64,000 nt of DNA from Sarcomyxa edulis (lineage: Eukaryota > Basidiomycota > Agaricomycetes > Agaricales > Mycenaceae). The notes under the pieces were generated by a model, which saw only the letters and a program-made list of their open reading frames with translations, ran no database searches and was not told where the DNA came from. The translations under genes were made by a program, and so were the position numbers. Below, piece by piece: positions 1-12,752 of this stretch (position 1 is the first letter of the stretch; each line of letters opens with the position of its first letter). Location: NCBI GenBank assembly GCA_009761415.1, contig QUOL01000006.1:1550001-1614000 (forward strand), read 5' to 3'.

Positions 1-3000
1 TATCTGTGGCACCCAGTGGCAATACGAAAACATTGGCGTCGGACCGCAGCTTTCTCGGAGGTGATTCCAACAAAGCGGCTCCTTCTCTGTCTGAACTCAA
101 AGATCCGGTTAAGGCTAAGCCCACGGCCATGGCTACTCTGAACGCTGGCCCTCTGCCCTCATCCCCGATTGAAGAAGACATTAGTGAGTTCCCTGTATCG
201 AACGTGTCCTTCTTTCCCCAGGCAACGTCCACCCAAACGGAAATGACAACCGCTGGACCGAGCCGTTTACCCGAGAAGAACGCCAATAGCAGAGTCAGCA
301 ATCAGTCGAGCAGAAAAACCCGCGACAATGTTGTTAAATTAGCATTACCGAATGCCGAAAACCCAAAATCAAACCTAAAACCCAAGCGCACGATTATCGA
401 CCTTTCTCGAGTTCCAACCACTACCACCACCACTGGAAACGCTGCGACCCTAGAGAAGTCGTCTATCATCTATGTTTCCTCTTCGGCATCGGGCTCGGAT
501 CATGGTGATTCTCGTACTTCTTCCCCTGTACCTCTCCTTCCCCCGCCGACCAATGACAAATCCAATGTTGCTACGAAGTCCAAGAAAGTGGAGAATCCAG
601 CCAAACTAGACCCTAAACCCAAAGCAAAAGCAAAGACCAAGACCAAGACCAAAGAGAAGCAGCCCTTGGTGACTCCCGTCGAATATGCAGAGAAGGTCCA
701 GAACGAGGCATTACTAGCGGGAAATACCGGGAAATACAAAACCAAAATTCACAAATACCTCACAGGAAAGAAGATCCTGTATCTCGGCGGTGATTTCAAC
801 TATGCGGGAGAGACTACTCGTAAACGTATGGACATCGTACGTCGCTCGTTTGACTCGGATGGGAATGCGCAGACTGATTTTTTCATCATGGTCAGATCGT
901 CAAGAACGGGGGCACTCTTGTTCCGAAGTACGATCCAGAGGTAGTCACCCACATTGTCACTGATACACATGGTCCCGTGCCGACACTGCGCGCCCTTGGG
1001 TTGAAGTCCTTGACTCATATACCGTGGCATATACCGACGGTGAAATGGGTACGTGAATATTGTCCTTTGATCATCGACGCTCGAATTGATTCACCTCGTC
1101 AGAACTGGGTCGTTTCTGGCATGTCGCGAGCTGGGAACAAGGCTAGAGTGGAAGAGGGAGGAGAACTGACAGACGAACCTTGGAAATATGCGGCTTTCGC
1201 AGCGCGCATTGATGCCGGACCTGACTATTTCGAGCGGATGGAGAGACTAGCGAAAGCGAAAGAGAAGGCAGAAGCGAGAGCACAAGAGAGAGAGAGACAG
1301 AAAGGTAAAGGCAAGGCTAGAGAACGATCCGTCAGCACGGACGAAGATGGCCTTGTAGAGTTCAGCAGGATATCGTACGTCGTTTTACTATGCTGTGGCT
1401 TAGAGTCTCATCATCATGTCTTCCATATCAGGGAGTTCACACAAGAGAAGAAGCGACGAGAACCATCTATCCATGACGTTGATTCCGACTCTGAACAAGA
1501 AGATCGCCCTGGGCCATTCGGCATGATATCTCCTCCCGTCTCCCCCACAATAAAACACCACGTCCGTCGTCCACATGCATCAACGAGTAGTGCACCACTC
1601 GCTACACACGACCCTTTAGCTGAATTCTACGACCAAGCCGCTGTGGAGAAGGATATGTCCGGAGTGAGCAAAACCCTTATTACGTTCTTCTCCCCCAAAA
1701 AATGACTGAGTATCTGGACCTGTTCAGTCATCTCACGATACAGACGATGATGAGTCCGATCCAGGCTCTGGCAACGATAAGCCCGTTGTGATCCGACCTG
1801 CAAAACGAGTACGCATCTTAAGCTATCGTCTTCTGAAGTTGTTCTCAATTTTTTAACTCAGGGATTCACCTGCGATAACAAAGAACTGCATAAATCGAGG
1901 CTGACATGCCCCAATCAAGATGTTATTGACAAAGTGAGCCTTGACCACCACAGCATCTTGACCAATATTGTATACCCTGAAATCTTGTGCCGTTAGCTCG
2001 AACTCTTGAAGGAATCGCATGAATCAAAACTATCAGCCGATGATGTATGGCGTGTGAGGACCTATGAAAGATGTGAGTGCTACGCGATCTTCTCAGTCCC
2101 CGTATGTTCGCGGTCAGATCAACTAAGGGTTCTTAACAGGTGTAAGCGCTATCCGAAATCATCCCAAGCGCATCGAGTCATACGCCGAGGCCCTCACTAT
2201 TCGTGGCGTAGGCCCGAAGACTGCACAAAAGGTCTGTTTATAGCTTCAGACACCAACACTTTCTGCGGCTATAGGAACTAAAACTATCATGGTAGATCAT
2301 GGAAATCATACAAACGGGCGACTTGCGCCGCATACGCTATGAACGAACAGAGGATGTCAAGGCTACACGTATTTTCAGAGGCATCTATGGTGTTGGTACG
2401 TGCTTCGTTATCTCGAATCGTGAGTCTCTACTCCTCTGTTAATGCCATCTCCTATTGTCATTGTAGGCAAGACAATCGCGTATCAATGGTATGCGAGGGG
2501 ATGTCGGACCCTTGACGATATCAAAGCGAAAAAGGGCGGTATCACGTTGACGGCTGCCCAGGAGATTGGACTCAAGTTCTATGAAGGTAGGTTTCCATTA
2601 TGTCGTAGTGATGATGAGAAGATACTGTCTTTCTCAAATGCTCAATTCTTCTGATGGTTTGGCAGATCTGAGCACGCGAATGCCACGGATTGAAGCGCAG
2701 AGTCTATTTGATTTGATCAAACCTATAGGTGAGCATCCGTTTGTTTCGATCAAAATGCCATTAACCATCGCCCTTTGACTTCGCATAGCACTCAGCATCG
2801 ACTCCAAACTTTTCATCGAGATCATGGGGAGCTTCAGACGGTAGGTGTTTCTTCAAGACGCATGCCTATTCAACTTGAGCTGACATGCCCACCAGAGGAA
2901 AGGCAGACTGTGGTGATATTGATATCATGATAACAAGACGTCCAGAGGGCGGCCAAACGCACTCCGGTATGTACTCGGTCGGGTCTCTGCATCCGCCTCA

Positions 3001-3554
3001 TTTGTGCCCGTCTGAAATCGTATCAGGAGTCCTACAACGTCTTCTGAAAGCACTGCACGACGCCGGTATTGTAACCGAAGACTTGGCCTTACCTGATGAC
3101 TGGGATGACCTAGAGAATGTGTATCGTGGGCTTTGTCGGCTTCCAAACGTCCCTGGTGCAAGAAGACGCCGGATTGATATCCTCACAGTGCCTTGGCAAT
3201 CCAGAGGCGCTGCATTGCTGTACTACACGGGAGATGACATTGTACGTCGTCTTCTCTTCTTTTTGCTTCACTGCTTGGATTCTCACCTCTGCTGTCATAG
3301 TTCAATCGCGCAATACGTCTTAAAGCCAACGTCATGGGCTACTCTTTGAATCAGAAAGGTCTGTTTGCGGGCGTCATACGAGATCCCCGGGACCGGAGGA
3401 TCAAGCTAAGCAATGGTGAGATTGTGGCTTTTGTTCAAGTTCTCCTTCTGATCCTTTTCCTGCAGGTGTTCTGGTTGCTTCTGAGACTGAGCAAGAGATA
3501 TTCAGCATATTGGGTGTACCCTGGCAGGAACCCCATGAGCGCGTGAGAGGATGA
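1..3554 (+). CDS. Family X DNA polymerase (Pol4 / Pol lambda-like), 5' end cut by window
   Basis: Gap-filling DNA polymerase of base excision repair and non-homologous end joining, expected in the nucleus. The reading frame is already open at base 1, so the N-terminus lies outside. Domains in order: a disordered Ser/Pro/Lys-rich leader; a BRCT domain starting at 'LTGKKILYLGGDF' and rejoined by removing intron 837-895; a Lys/Glu-rich linker (intron 1375-1431); the helix-hairpin-helix lyase domain 'IRGVGPKTAQKIMEIIQ'; then fingers and palm. The metal-binding motif GSFRRGKADCGDIDIMIT carries two catalytic Asp and the third lies in RRIDILTVP. The Pol lambda YFTGS-like site reads YYTGDD. The protein ends at ILGVPWQEPHERVRG before TGA. 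About a dozen short introns are needed, none breaking a motif. Confidence is high for the family. Pol lambda and Pol4 cannot be separated here. Confidence 0.93.
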
Positions 3555-3559
3555 TCGAT

Positions 3560-4480
3560 ATTGCCCGGCGAGCTGCAATTCAAGCATGACCAAATATTCA
3601 TATCCGGCTCGGTTCATCTGGTTCATCACTTTATCCACAGCTTCACCTCCTTCCTTCAGCGTTTCCACTTTGTTCGCAAAATAAGAATATGGATGTCTGA
3701 CGTCCACGTGACTCTAGAATCTCAGCTGTCTGGACGACCATCCAACCGACTTGTGCGATTCATTTGTGTAATATGTATCACTAGTACTCGATTTTCTTTG
3801 TGACAGAACATGGTCAGTCGTGGCCAGAGCAAGCACCGAATCTTCTTGGCATAATCACGAGTTGCAATGTTTCGCCACACCGTCTGCGTCTCTACTGATG
3901 ATCAATGCTCCGAATATAGAACTCATCATTGCTGTCCGTGCGCAGCATTCAGGCTTCTTCAAGTATTGTATCTCCTTCTTGTCTCAAGTGCCGCCCGGAG
4001 CTAACTTCTAGCCTTGACTGTCGCGGATGCAGTCGTGGTAGATACGGGCTAGGAGGTTGGGTGGAACCTACTTCCTTGCCGACCATGCGCTAATTATTGC
4101 AAATTTTACAGGAAGACGGCAAACAAATTTGTGAACCATACGATACTCACCGATAGTACCCAGGGTACTCCGTCCAAAGCATGTGCATTCCCAACTCTCC
4201 AAAAATCTGCTGCGTCGCTGTTTCTGCCGTCCACAGCATCATTGCAGCCAAGAACAAATGCAGGCCAGTATTAGACTCCCACAGCTCCACGAAGACTTTC
4301 CATCAGCACACGTGGGCCTAAGGACCACAAACTTTTTCCAGGCACTATCATCCAAGTCTGATGTTCTGCGGCCTTTTCCAGCTTGGTGGGGATTTCTGCG
4401 AAACACGCATAGATTAGGCCGCCTCGTTCTTCCCCACGGGTACGAATCACATCTTATCAGGACGGAATCAAAGCATCACA
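3560..4480 (-). other. Possible uncharacterised or decayed minus-strand gene
   Basis: Read on the minus strand, three protein-like stretches follow one another: one with 'RGEERGGLIYACFAEIPTKL' (near 4400), one with 'ELWESNTGLHLFLAAMMLW' ending 'TEYPGYYR' just before a GTGAGT donor (near 4290-4150), and one with 'VDVRHPYSYFANKVETLKEG' (near 3710-3560). Composition is protein-like, but I could not join all three with clean GT-AG introns. I found no start codon with good context, and the last stretch runs into the 3' end of the polymerase gene. I do not recognise the family. It may be a real gene with small introns, a pseudogene, or chance. Confidence 0.25.
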
Positions 4481-4570
4481 TCTCGATCACCATCAAGCGG
4501 TCCCAAAATATATATTAAGGAGACGTACATATTGGTGTGCTCGCTTCAGCCCTTCTTCTTCGGTCCCACA

Positions 4571-6481
4571 ATGAGTTCGAACTCTTCCGATACTGGCGTC
4601 TCTCTGGGAGAGTTCGAGACACTTTGGCGAGCAAACCTAATTCCTCTCCATGCTTGCCGTGCGTCGCCTCCTTTTTTCTTCGATTATTTGGTCGGTTCTC
4701 ATGCTGACTTGGTCTCCATTGTTCCATCGACTGCCCTCCGACAGTCGTAGGACTTGCATGGGTGATTTATGATTATTGTGAGTGGCGATTTGTGAATTCC
4801 AGGACACCTGATTTTGATGCGTGTTCTGCAGTCTTGACCGTGGAAGACGAGGTTAGTCTTGTAAATATCTATTGAATCCTATTTCTAATCGTCTGACGCG
4901 TTACATGTTGAATAGATCCGTTTCATATGGGTAAGCTCTGCGGAATACTGTTGAATGCTTGAATAACGCCGCCTTGAAGTCGCAGAAACGGGGTTTCGGA
5001 AAATTTATGTTCTTGTGGGTGCGTCATACCATTTACATGTAATCCTCTGCACCATCACTTTGCTGATTGAATTGTGCACTTAGATCCGATATTATACAAT
5101 TCTCCTCCTGATGTTTGACGTCACACAAATACACGTCTTTTCGATACCTGGAATTACCAGCGATAATGTGTATGTCGAACGTCTTACTTGTTCACGCGTT
5201 TTCTGAATATCCAGATGACTGGTGGTTCTTTCACTGGTTCTCGAATGTAGATGTGTCGCGATGGACTCAATCATCCGTGTGGTGGGAGCTATTAGTCTCT
5301 GGTCTGTGGAAATCATCATGCAGCTTAGGGTTTACGCACTCTTCAAATGTTCCAAAAGGGTAAGCAGCACCGCTAGACGTTTATTTCTCTCAATCCCCGT
5401 TTTATTAGTGGGACTGATTTCATTGATCCTATCTGGCCGCACTGTAAAAAAGATAGCGATTATCAACGGGATTCTGTTTATGGGCTCTATCGCCGGGTTC
5501 CTCTTCATCCTGGTCCATAATGCAATCCGGAGACGCGCAGTGATAGCTGATGCGATCCGCCTTCCACTTCCCGGATGTCCATCTATACACTCTGGTATTG
5601 AATGGGCACAATGGGTACCAGCGACCGCTTACGAGGGCGTTCTTTTTGGTTTCGCGCTCTACAAGACTCTCAAATCTACTGCAGGGCGGTTTAGGTCCGG
5701 AGGGCGGATCTCACTGTACGCATTGCTCCTGCGCGATAACTTGTTTTATTTCTTCGGGTGAGTTTCCCTGTCTTAGTCTATTTTCGAGACATCGAATCTT
5801 GGCGCTGATGGTATCGTTCAAGTATCGCCTGCTTGTTGATCTTCAACAACTTGATGGTCGTGGTATGTTGTATCACGCCTCATTGATTATCTTCCCGTTG
5901 ACTGAATAACTACTTCCATGTAGGGTTTAACCCACATCCCGTGGTTCAGTTACGGGTAAAGCATGCCTTCTAATGCAGTCGCATAATCAGCTTATCTCTA
6001 GCTTTTCACAGCCCCTTCCACGCAGCAGTAGGAATAGCAACCGCCCGAATGCTTCTCAACCTTCGCAAGGCATCCTTGACAGAGCTCTCAGGACCAGATT
6101 CTAAATGGAATTATAGCAGCAGCGGACCTACTGCCTCGAGTAAGAGTGGCAGTAACAAGCAGGTTCGAAGTGCGCTTGTATGGCGTGCTCCTCCTCCCCC
6201 GAATGTGAGCTTTGGATCTTCAGCTGGGGGAGCATATGATCTGGAGATGTACAATGCTGGAGCGCAAGCTCATTTCGGACATCATTCACAGAAGGTGAGC
6301 CGGCTCTGCGTTTCGGTAGCTTTCTGTCTGTATTCTGATCCCGACCTTTTTGATGCAGCCCGAGGTGGATCCTCAGGAAATCGTGGTGCATCCGCCAATT
6401 TTATTGGGAGAGTCGGAGTCGAATTCTGTCCTGAATATAAGCCCTCATTCTCAGATATTCGTCGAATCGTCTTTAGCTTGA
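4571..6481 (+). CDS. DUF6533-type multi-pass membrane protein
   Basis: Uncharacterised membrane protein of a family expanded in mushroom-forming fungi. The N-terminus MSSNSSDTGVSLGEF is followed, after introns 4659-4744, 4778-4831, 4852-4915 and others, by the DUF6533 signature 'VGLAWVIYDYFLTVEDEIRF' and 'IWKRGFGKFMFLWIRYYTIL'. Several hydrophobic helices follow (for example 'VVGAISLWSVEIIMQLRVYA', 'GLISLILSGR', 'IINGILFMGSIAGFLFILVH'), about seven in all. The tail is hydrophilic and Ser/Gly-rich and ends FVESSLA before TGA. The intron at 5168-5252 rejoins 'SDNV' to 'CVAMDSII'. No function is established for the family; a receptor- or sensor-like role is only conjecture. It is tail-to-tail with the phosphopantetheinyl transferase downstream. 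Confidence 0.85.
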
Positions 6482-6900
6482 CCTTAGAGGGGAATGAATA
6501 GTAGACGTTATTGTTATTGTATTTATGCAGTGTACACTTCTACAGGCTTGTATAAGATAGTATTTGAGGTGTAGAACAAAGTACAAAGCTGTTGAAGCCA
6601 GTTACGGGTCGAAGTTGACCGCCTTACAAGATATTCCATCAAGGTCGATGGATCATTACATTGGTATCGTTAGAGGCACCTACAAACAACATTATTTGGT
6701 ATGTATACAGAACGTGAGGATCCAAACCTATATTCATCTGGGAGAGAAATCTGGGAGAGAAATGTAGCGGATGGTATGAGGGGTAGCAACGAGAGCAAGC
6801 GATCAAATATAAAGAATGACAATCAAAGCTAGCAAGAGAGACGTACAAGTCGTGAAATATATAGAGCTACCAGCAGCACACGAGAGAAGAAGACGAGACA
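6482..6900. other. Intergenic, convergent 3' ends
   Basis: Holds the 3' flanks of the DUF6533 gene and the phosphopantetheinyl transferase gene. The short ORFs here show no protein-like signal. I see no repeat or RNA gene. Confidence 0.6.
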
Positions 6901-8099
6901 TCAAGCGTTCAGTTTCGTCACCACCTTGAGCATCTGGTCGATATTGAGGAACTGCACCCACGCATCTAGTTCCTTCCTCGAGTTGTACCAGATGAATTTA
7001 GTCTCTAGTGTTCCCCGGAAGAACGCGCAAACGCAGGAGTAGCTTTCTTCTACCAAGTATTCGTCACGGATGACAGCGTGTTGGGATTTGAACACGCGGA
7101 ATTCCCAGCCTTCGAGCGCCAGCCCGTCTCCAGCAAATTTCTGGTTTGGGATGTCGAATTCCAGCCGGGAAAAGTCGAATCCGATGGGTTGTCCGATCGC
7201 TTTGATGTACGCGTCCTTTAAGGCCAGGAGCATGCATAAGCGACTCAGACTGACATCGTCACCTACTTCTGTCCCCAAGCCCAACGACGCCATCTCTTTT
7301 TCCGTCAACTTATGAAGGGGTTAGACAAGCGCCGATGAACTGGGAAATGGGTATGTGACTGACTTTGTGTGCAAGAGATTCTGCATAAGCTGCGACACTC
7401 ACACCCCGCGGTTCTACGATGATCTGCTTCAAACCCAAGCCGATGTTGACAACTTTACGTTCTACACCCTGAGTCATGGCCATCCCACACAGCCCATTGT
7501 CATAGGCAAGATGGTATCCAATTCTTGAGTAGAGGAACTTCTCTGGCGGTAGGTTATCTGGCGCCTTTGATTATTGTTCAACAGACAGATCCTTGTCAAG
7601 GACAAAATAGACGAACGATACTGACCTGTTCAATCCAATGTTTTCCATTCGCGTTGATATTATCTCTCCACTTAGATCGAGGAATTCTTCGATGTCTCAT
7701 CATAAGTAATGGCAGCATGTACATCATGATCTGTCCTGAGAAGGCGTAGATGAAAAGATCAGAAGAAAGAAACATCTGACTGGCGTGAGGCGCACCACCA
7801 CTCACGAAAAGTATCAGGATCCTCCGGATTATATTCCACCCTCGTATGCTCAACACATACAGATACTATTTCATGGCATGCATCGTATTCCTGTCGAGAT
7901 CGGTTAGTAGATTTGAAGCCTGCAGATTTATAGATCGTACATCTGGATAATAATCCCGGTTCAAAGAAAGCATCCATATTAAAATCGGACACTCTTGCAT
8001 AGGAACGTAGCGTCGTTCAGGAGGCTCTCCGAGCTCCATGTTTTGTGGAGGAGGCCCAGGGGCCGGCTGAGGAGTGGCATCAGTAGTGCTCGTGTCCAT
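6901..8099 (-). CDS. 4'-phosphopantetheinyl transferase (Sfp/Ppt2-type)
   Basis: Moves the phosphopantetheine arm of CoA onto carrier-protein domains (alpha-aminoadipate reductase of lysine synthesis, polyketide and non-ribosomal peptide synthases). The start codon is at 8097-8099 (MDTSTTDATPQPAPGPPPQN), the next ATG being further inside. A middle exon carries 'YHLAYDNGLCGMAMTQG' and 'VNIGLGLKQIIVEPRGVS', the position where family members have the 'VGIDV' metal-binding block. The last exon has the diagnostic helix 'LLALKDAYIKAIGQPIGFDF' (family pattern W-x-x-K-E-A-Y-x-K), then 'SRLEFDIPNQKF'. The usual Glu of KEAY is Asp here (KDAY), which conserves charge. Exact splicing of the 7316-7866 portion was not resolved, so the middle third is tentative. 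Confidence 0.85.
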
Positions 8100-8859
8100 C
8101 GATAAACTAGCAGAGTATATGTCAGTAAAAATGCAAGCTTTTCGATGCGAAAACGTACGTTTTCGATTTTCGTCGTAAAAAGGAGATTCTAAGAGATGTG
8201 ACGAGAAGACAAGGGTATCTTATATGTTTGAGCGGAACCAAAAAGAAATACAAGAGAAGTCGAGAAACGGTCTGAAAATGGAAGAAAATAGATCGATGAA
8301 GAGAGGCAATTCTGCGAATTTCACTCCGGTCTCGCCATCACCTTGTCCTCGACCAGCTGGTTTTCTCACTCATTTTTTGTCATTTACCATACAGACGAAG
8401 TCTTAGTTTTGGCCAGGACTATACATACGGAAGAGTGGACGCTTAGACCTTGCCTGAACCGGGCCAGTCTAGGGGGACAGCGTTTTTTATAAGGCAGCGC
8501 ACCCGACCTGCTTGGTACACAGTGAAGCACTTTCTGGTGCGTGATAGCGTCTATTGAACGGTTAACGGTTTAGGATGTATACTGACGATGTCTGGCAGGG
8601 CTCTCCGTCTGGATATGTTCTTCGATTTTATGTGCTTCGCTGAGTTACAGTTATATCTGCGTTGTATCTCTATCATTCGAAGACACGAATAAGAACCATC
8701 CTCTTCCTTCGAACCACGCTGTTTCGTCAATCTATTCTTCCGATGATCATCCACTCAGTTTTCGGATGTTTTTCACGGAATGTCTTACGGTAGTTTGACT
8801 GAACCTGTGACCCAATCCTCCCGAGCTTCCCTTTGGAATTGACCAACAACTGACTCACT
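8100..8859. other. Divergent intergenic region
   Basis: Separates the start of the minus-strand phosphopantetheinyl transferase from the start of the plus-strand secreted esterase, so it must hold both promoters. I see no open frame with protein character. A purine-rich stretch near 8220-8300 probably belongs to the transferase 5' leader or promoter. Confidence 0.5.
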
Positions 8860-10566
8860 ATGGGGTGGATCTCGAAGGTACTCCATTCACTAGCTGTCGC
8901 TGGTCTTGCTATCATTGCGGGTGCTAGAGGAACCAAAGGCGTGCACGTATCGAATGTCAATCCTCTGATTTACTTCCATGGTCGATGGGATACATCCCCT
9001 GGGACGTGGTGGTGAGGATCTCAATTTTCCTACTTCCTTCCAAGATATTCACTCGCCACCTCTAAGGGCTGGCTCTGGGTTCAAGATACATGTCAACAAC
9101 CTAAAGACTTTGTCCCTAAATCTCGGTCAACACACCACTTCTCCTTCCTTACCTATTGGTGTATCGGTCAATTATGGACCGTTCACAACCGTCAACGTGT
9201 CCTCTGGCGTAAACTCAATACCTCTAGGCCATTCTCCAAGTTCAGCGAGCGTGATTAGGATCAATTCTCCTGGCTGGCAGAACAATAGGATGAATCTGGA
9301 GAGCATAATATTAAATCCGGCGAGTCAAGCGAACGTCTTTGTTTTTCTGTTTTGTTCACAGTGCAATCTCTTCCTCTCAGGATGCAGCGCTCCTTCGATA
9401 CACCCCATCCGAACTCGCGTTCCAATTTATCGGTGATTCACTATCTGCTGTAAGTGATAGATCAATAAAACATTCTTCCAATCCCAACTCCACATTCACG
9501 CAAGGACGGTGTTGTAATGCACAGGGTCAATATATACCTGAAGGCGTTGATCAGGCATGGCCGTTTCTCACTGGAGAAGCTTTTAAAGCAGAACACGTCG
9601 TTAATGCTCAGCCAGGAGTGGCTTTAACAGACATTCTGTCGTACGGCAACGTTCACGGGATGTCCTCACAGTTCTTCAAGGTACTGTTTTTTTTGTCCTC
9701 GTTATTCTGGTTGTCTGAACGAAAGATTCAAGACAGAAGACGATGGCTACTACTATTCGTCGGGTAATTGTCCTCGTATTTTTCGTAGCTATGTCTTGAG
9801 CCTAAGAGCCTTGTACTGAAGACCATAACTACACCACTCCGTGGAACTTTGCGCGCGACAAGCCCGCTGCGACCCATGTAGTAATTCATATTGGGTACGT
9901 CGAATTATAAGCCAAGCTCTTCCGACTGATCCGTCAGATATTGACCGAAGACCTTCGTAGTGCTAACGACGCTTCCCAAAATGTCACTAACGCAGCATTT
10001 GTCGAAGTAAAGAATAGTTACTTGGGTTCTGCTCTTCCATCATGCTCACAACTGTTCGCTTCAGGTCTATTCGAACTTCTTGGATCGTCTTCGAACTATC
10101 TATCCATATCAGCCTATATTCATTTTTACCCCAGTCCGTTGTATTTCGAAAATTAATGTCACATCTTCCATTGACCTAGAACTTTAATGCAGTGGGGCTG
10201 GCCTAGTCCAACCGGTGTCTCGTACTACTACGAAGGACAGTATCAAATTATCCTTGAGAATCGGTGCGTCTGCTGTTCGGGTCAAGTCATTCTTCCTGAT
10301 TAACAATGCCATCTTATTAGGATCGCTCAAGGCGACAAGAATATATTCTTGGTCAACACGACTGGTTGGGTCACATACGCAGACGTTTTCCCAGAGTACG
10401 TCTGTTCTGCATTCGTAGTCAAGATGCTATGCCTTCTGACATGCGTTCAACGGAAAGTAATCAGCACCCTACCGTTGCTGGTCATCAGAAGATTGCAGGA
10501 CTGTTCGAGGATTGGCTCGAGAATTGGGGTTTGAGTCGACAAGAACGATGGCCTACCTCCGCATGA
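8860..10566 (+). CDS. Secreted SGNH-hydrolase carbohydrate esterase (CE2-like, acetyl-xylan type)
   Basis: Predicted secreted esterase removing acetyl groups from plant polysaccharides. The start gives a signal peptide (MGWISKVLHSLAVAGLAIIA...). Next is a jelly-roll-like N-terminal region ('IYFHGRWDTSPGTWWAGSGF') as in CE2 enzymes. The SGNH core follows: FIGDSLSAGQ with the nucleophile Ser, IHIGANDAS with the oxyanion Asn, and the Asp-x-x-His block VFPDNQHPTVAGH. The last is seen only when the intron starting GTACGT (about 10396) is spliced to the acceptor ...GGAAAG; then DNQH is intact. Several other 50-65 bp introns are required. The intron at 9320-9380 seems to use a GC donor. The protein ends QERWPTSA. 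The exact CE family is inferred from domain order. Confidence 0.82.
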
Positions 10567-10738
10567 TACCTGATGTTTGAATTGTCTGTGGTCGTGATTC
10601 TTGCGTCAGAATCAAATTCTATATAATGTGCACTATGAAAACCTCTCCTGGAACAACACGCCCGGAGTCTTTAATCGATCTTCTCCTGGGTCTTTGATGC
10701 TTCGGTCACTGTTGAAGCATCAAAGTTCTCATCTGAGA

Positions 10739-11656
10739 TCAAACCTTCCATGTAGTACGTTTTGAAACACTCATCCCAATGGACTGAGAGATAGCATCAA
10801 ATTGGAATGAGTAAGCGATGGTATAGATAGACATTGGGTATATAAAGTAGGTCGCGGTAGCTTCCAAAGACGACATAAACAACATGGTGAAGCGTGGTAA
10901 CAGAACGACCCATGGAATACGCTGCAAACCGCGATAGTAGAATTGTTACGATGACTCAAAGAGTCGTAATGGAAGCGAGGGAACAGAAACGAAACGAAAC
11001 GAAGCATAGATGATGATCAGAACAGACGATCATCACAATGCGTGGACAGCGTGGCCATGTAGGTGTTCCTTCAAGACCAGAGAACTGAGCGTGGTCTGGA
11101 AACAATGATGAGTTGGATGATGCATAAGGCAGAGATACCATCATGAACTCACTTTAGAGATGACCGAAAGATCGCCGAAGACAGTGTCGAGATGGGCTAA
11201 ATCGGCCAGCACGTTTTTGGTCGAAGCACCAAATCTTTTTTGTAGCCGGGTCGTCTGGACACGACGTTCAGCAATACCGTCCAGGTCAATCAATAAGCTG
11301 CGGGAGGTGGATGTGCCATGAGTATCGAGGCTGATGAAGTAAAACGCTGGCAAACGTACCGATAGACTCGGAACTCGTAACGAAGCCAAAATTGAGGTAA
11401 GGCATCGTCGAGGGCGTCACTCCGGTGGTCAATGTAAGCATTCTCGAGGAAACTGAACAAGAATTTGCAGATCAATTCGAGTAAGTTCTCGAAAGCAGGC
11501 CGAGTAGACTGATAGCGGAATCGTTAGGAGATGGCCTGGGTGCTTGTAAGGAAATGGACTTACGTCATCCTTGTCAAGTTTCGCAACTTGAGCCCTGATT
11601 TGGTGGACTTTGAGGTATGCATCCTTGATTTCAAAGATGGCGCCTGAGGAAGACAT
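10739..11656 (-). CDS. Uncharacterised protein
   Basis: Spliced minus-strand gene starting MSSSGAIFEIKDAYLKVHQI. The first exon ends 'KLDKDD' before GTAAGT and continues as 'NLLELICKFLFSFLENAYID', then 'PQFWLRYEFRVYR', then 'LLIDLDGIAERRVQTTRLQK' and 'VLADLAHLDTVFGDLSVISK'. It is rich in charged and amphipathic helix. Reading through would stop at 11141 (VISKVSS). Splicing phase 0 to an acceptor near 10917 adds a hydrophobic C-terminus ('RIPWVVLLPRFTMLFMSSLE...') with one or two possible membrane helices, ending at 10739. The span given uses that longer model, and the C-terminal exon is doubtful. I do not recognise the family. Confidence 0.55.
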
Positions 11657-12752
11657 GATGTGTTTAGAAGCAAAGATGGGAGTAGGTTTAAGCTGTGGTA
11701 GTGATGTTTTTGAAGAGAAGGAGAGATGGGGACGTACTCAAAGGCTTCACGTCTTATATAGAGAGGAGGGTGCGTTGGTTTCGGACACAAAATTCTCCTA
11801 ACAAAAAATCGCCTTAGGAGATTTTCAGGGGTTTGTGTTAGGAGGTCCTCAGCCGCGGACGCAAACATCTTTAGGTAGTTCGGAATCAAAATTTGTCTGC
11901 CAACGGAGTCGTGGAAGCAAATAGGTAAGCTTCCGTGTCGATTAGTTATCGATAGCCACCGTGTGGCTGAAGCACGCGGCCAACACGCGGCGTAAGAGTC
12001 GGACCATAGGCGTTGAGTCTAAGCTTGAAGCTTGAAAGCCCCCAGAAATAATAGCATCAAACTCAGAAAACATCAAACTCAGAAGAACTTAAAAAACATT
12101 TTCTTTTCGATATCTGAAGATCGTTTCAGGTTCTAAAGTCTCCGTACTCACCCTTCCTGATGGGCAGGCCCTTCAACACCTCTGCGAGGACTCACGTGCA
12201 CGGTATATCCCAGGAATTGGACCCTTTTGCCTCAAGCCCCTAAGGACATGTAGATCCGTATGCGTTAGGAGAACTTGTGCCTTTTTGCGATTTCCCCGGG
12301 CTAGCAAGGACCTCACCATCGCCGGGGTCACCGTGATTCGCGGACTCGTTGACTCTTGCTCTCAAGATAGCGTCGACGCTCTTTCGATCACCTTTGTCCT
12401 TCTCGTTCGCTATGGTAAACGAAGAGTAACACGGCCAGAGAACTGATCCTGACGCATCGCATCACTTTGAATCGATGACACTCGTTTGATGTACATCGCA
12501 CCCTTTCGCCTGGGCAATGACATATACGCTATTCATATCGGTATGATGTTTCGTACAACAGATACCATTCACACTCAAGGGATACTTTGCCCTTGACCCC
12601 ACTTTGCCCTAACCCTGCGATGCGTGAGGATTGTTATCTCTAACAAACCTTATTGCGGAGCGCTATATGTACTTTGAGGCCAAGGCTCAAGGTCGCCACA
12701 TAGCCTGAACTCGAGTTCTTGTCAACCTCACGAACTTTCGATCAATCTCATC
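11657..12752. other. Intergenic region, about 1.1 kb
   Basis: Lies between the starts of two divergent genes. No protein-like frame, no repeat family and no RNA gene were recognised. Short direct repeats such as 'catcaaactcagaa' (about 12054-12082, two copies) are the only local structure noted. Confidence 0.5.

Noticed and set aside
800..960. Apparent frameshift in the polymerase BRCT domain
   Set aside because: Explained by a normal 59-bp GTACGT...TCAG intron at 837-895.
10396..10470. Apparent loss of the catalytic Asp before His in the esterase (reads SNQH)
   Set aside because: Arises only if the intron is missed; splicing to the ...GGAAAG acceptor restores DNQH.
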